Positions 6,763-7,221 of a stretch of DNA of 7,221 bases are shown piece after piece (the first letter of the stretch is position 1; each line of letters opens with the position of its first letter). The notes below the pieces were generated by a model, which worked only from the letters and a program-made list of their open reading frames with translations, had not been told where the DNA came from and made no database searches. Source of the stretch: JAYSSF01 sp043720715 (GTDB lineage Bacteria; Patescibacteriota; Gracilibacteria; Absconditabacterales; Absconditicoccaceae); NCBI GenBank assembly GCA_043720715.1, contig JAYSSF010000035.1, positions 1 through 7,221 on the forward strand, read 5' to 3'. Made by a program: the position numbers and the translations under genes.

Positions 6763-6831
6763 AAGAGGTGAGACAGCAGGTAGAAAAACTACACAAAAGG
6801 ATATCATATCATCCTACTGAACTCACCTCTT
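6763..6831 (-). terminator. long stem terminator-like hairpin after the rightmost gene
   Basis: AAGAGGTGAG (6763-6772) pairs with CTCACCTCTT (6822-6831). The stem continues inward with CAGCAGG (6774-6780) against CCTACTG (6813-6819), with one mismatch, and the loop is 32 nt. On the minus strand a T-run (6764-6759) follows the 3' arm, so it can end transcription of the gene that stops at 6834. The segment AACCTCTCTT (6741-6750) could also pair with the 6763-6772 arm, giving an alternative hairpin. Confidence 0.7.
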
Positions 6832-6833
6832 AA

Positions 6834-7175
6834 CTATCAAGCACTCTTAACCTCAAGAGTTAGAGTCGTACCTACCTCTTTTACTCCTTCATCAATGAGC
6901 TGCTGAATATCAGAGACTGTTTGGATGATGTCTTCGTCGGTAGGTCCGACAAGACTCGAGTACTTCCAACCGTTGGCATACTTGACGCCAATATGAAAGT
7001 GCAATCGAGTATCATTTATTTGCACCCTTTCAGGAGCGTAAGAATCACTCCAAATTGAGAAACCCAATCTTTCAGCTCCTAAAAAAATCACTCCCCAATT
7101 CTCTTTAACAAGATCTGAAAGTTCTTTAAGGAAACGATGATTAACCCATAGTACCCACCCTATTCTAAATATCAA
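6834..7175 (-). CDS. uncharacterised small protein with weak start and TGA-TAG end
   Basis: This frame encodes about 113 residues, with a coding-like pattern in NHRFLKELSDLVKENWGVIF, RLHFHIGVKYANGWKYSSL and a C-terminal helix TDEDIIQTVSDIQQLIDEG. I do not recognise the family. There is no in-frame ATG or GTG: the best start is TTG at 7175, and a TAG at 7199-7197 closes the frame upstream. The 5' end is therefore uncertain or damaged. Its nine internal glycines all use GGN codons, unlike its neighbours. The last two codons are TGA then TAG, so under this code the protein gains one terminal Gly before stopping. Both points fit a gene brought in from a standard-code organism, but the sample is small. 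A long hairpin with a U-tract follows 2 nt after the stop. Confidence 0.6.
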
Positions 7176-7221
7176 CCATATTTTCAGTCTATTTCACTAG
7201 TTTGAATCTCCAGTTAGGAGA

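Overview
The window comes from a bacterium that reads UGA as glycine (NCBI translation table 25), which points to the candidate phyla Gracilibacteria (BD1-5/GN02) or Absconditabacteria (SR1). The strongest evidence is pyruvate kinase: three in-frame TGA codons fall where the family has invariant or near-invariant glycines. Read with TGA as Gly and only TAA/TAG as stops, a window that looks broken under the standard code becomes a few long genes. The sequence is AT-rich, genes are tightly packed, Shine-Dalgarno motifs are mostly absent, and I see no rRNA or tRNA gene.

Layout. 1-138 (-) is a probable partial small membrane-type gene running off the left edge, overlapping a large imperfect palindrome. 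139-340 is an AT-rich divergent control region. 341-1780 (+) is pyruvate kinase, ending in a bidirectional terminator at 1789-1822. 3610-1808 (-) holds two uncharacterised tandem genes, the second starting with an HNH-nuclease-like motif. 6667-3695 (-) looks like one operon: a small antitoxin-like gene, a PIN-domain (VapC-like) nuclease, then a 772-residue tRNA CCA-adding enzyme, ending in a hairpin terminator at 3678-3712. 7175-6834 (-) is an unrecognised gene followed by an unusually long terminator-like hairpin.

The main surprise is the CCA-adding enzyme. A complete RBBP9/YdeN-like alpha/beta-hydrolase domain, with its Ser-Asp-His triad, sits in frame inside the nucleotidyltransferase domain, in what should be the turn of a beta hairpin. 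A second insert of about 70 residues occupies another loop of the same domain. The insert boundaries carry short tandem DNA repeats (10-11, 7 and 8 bp units) and an in-frame REP-like palindrome, suggesting repeat-driven growth of an essential gene.

The operon puts a PIN nuclease, a fold whose toxins often cut tRNA, next to an enzyme that repairs tRNA 3' ends. UGA use for glycine varies widely between genes: 3 of 32 glycines in pyruvate kinase, about 9 of 12 in one hypothetical gene, and none inside the rightmost gene.
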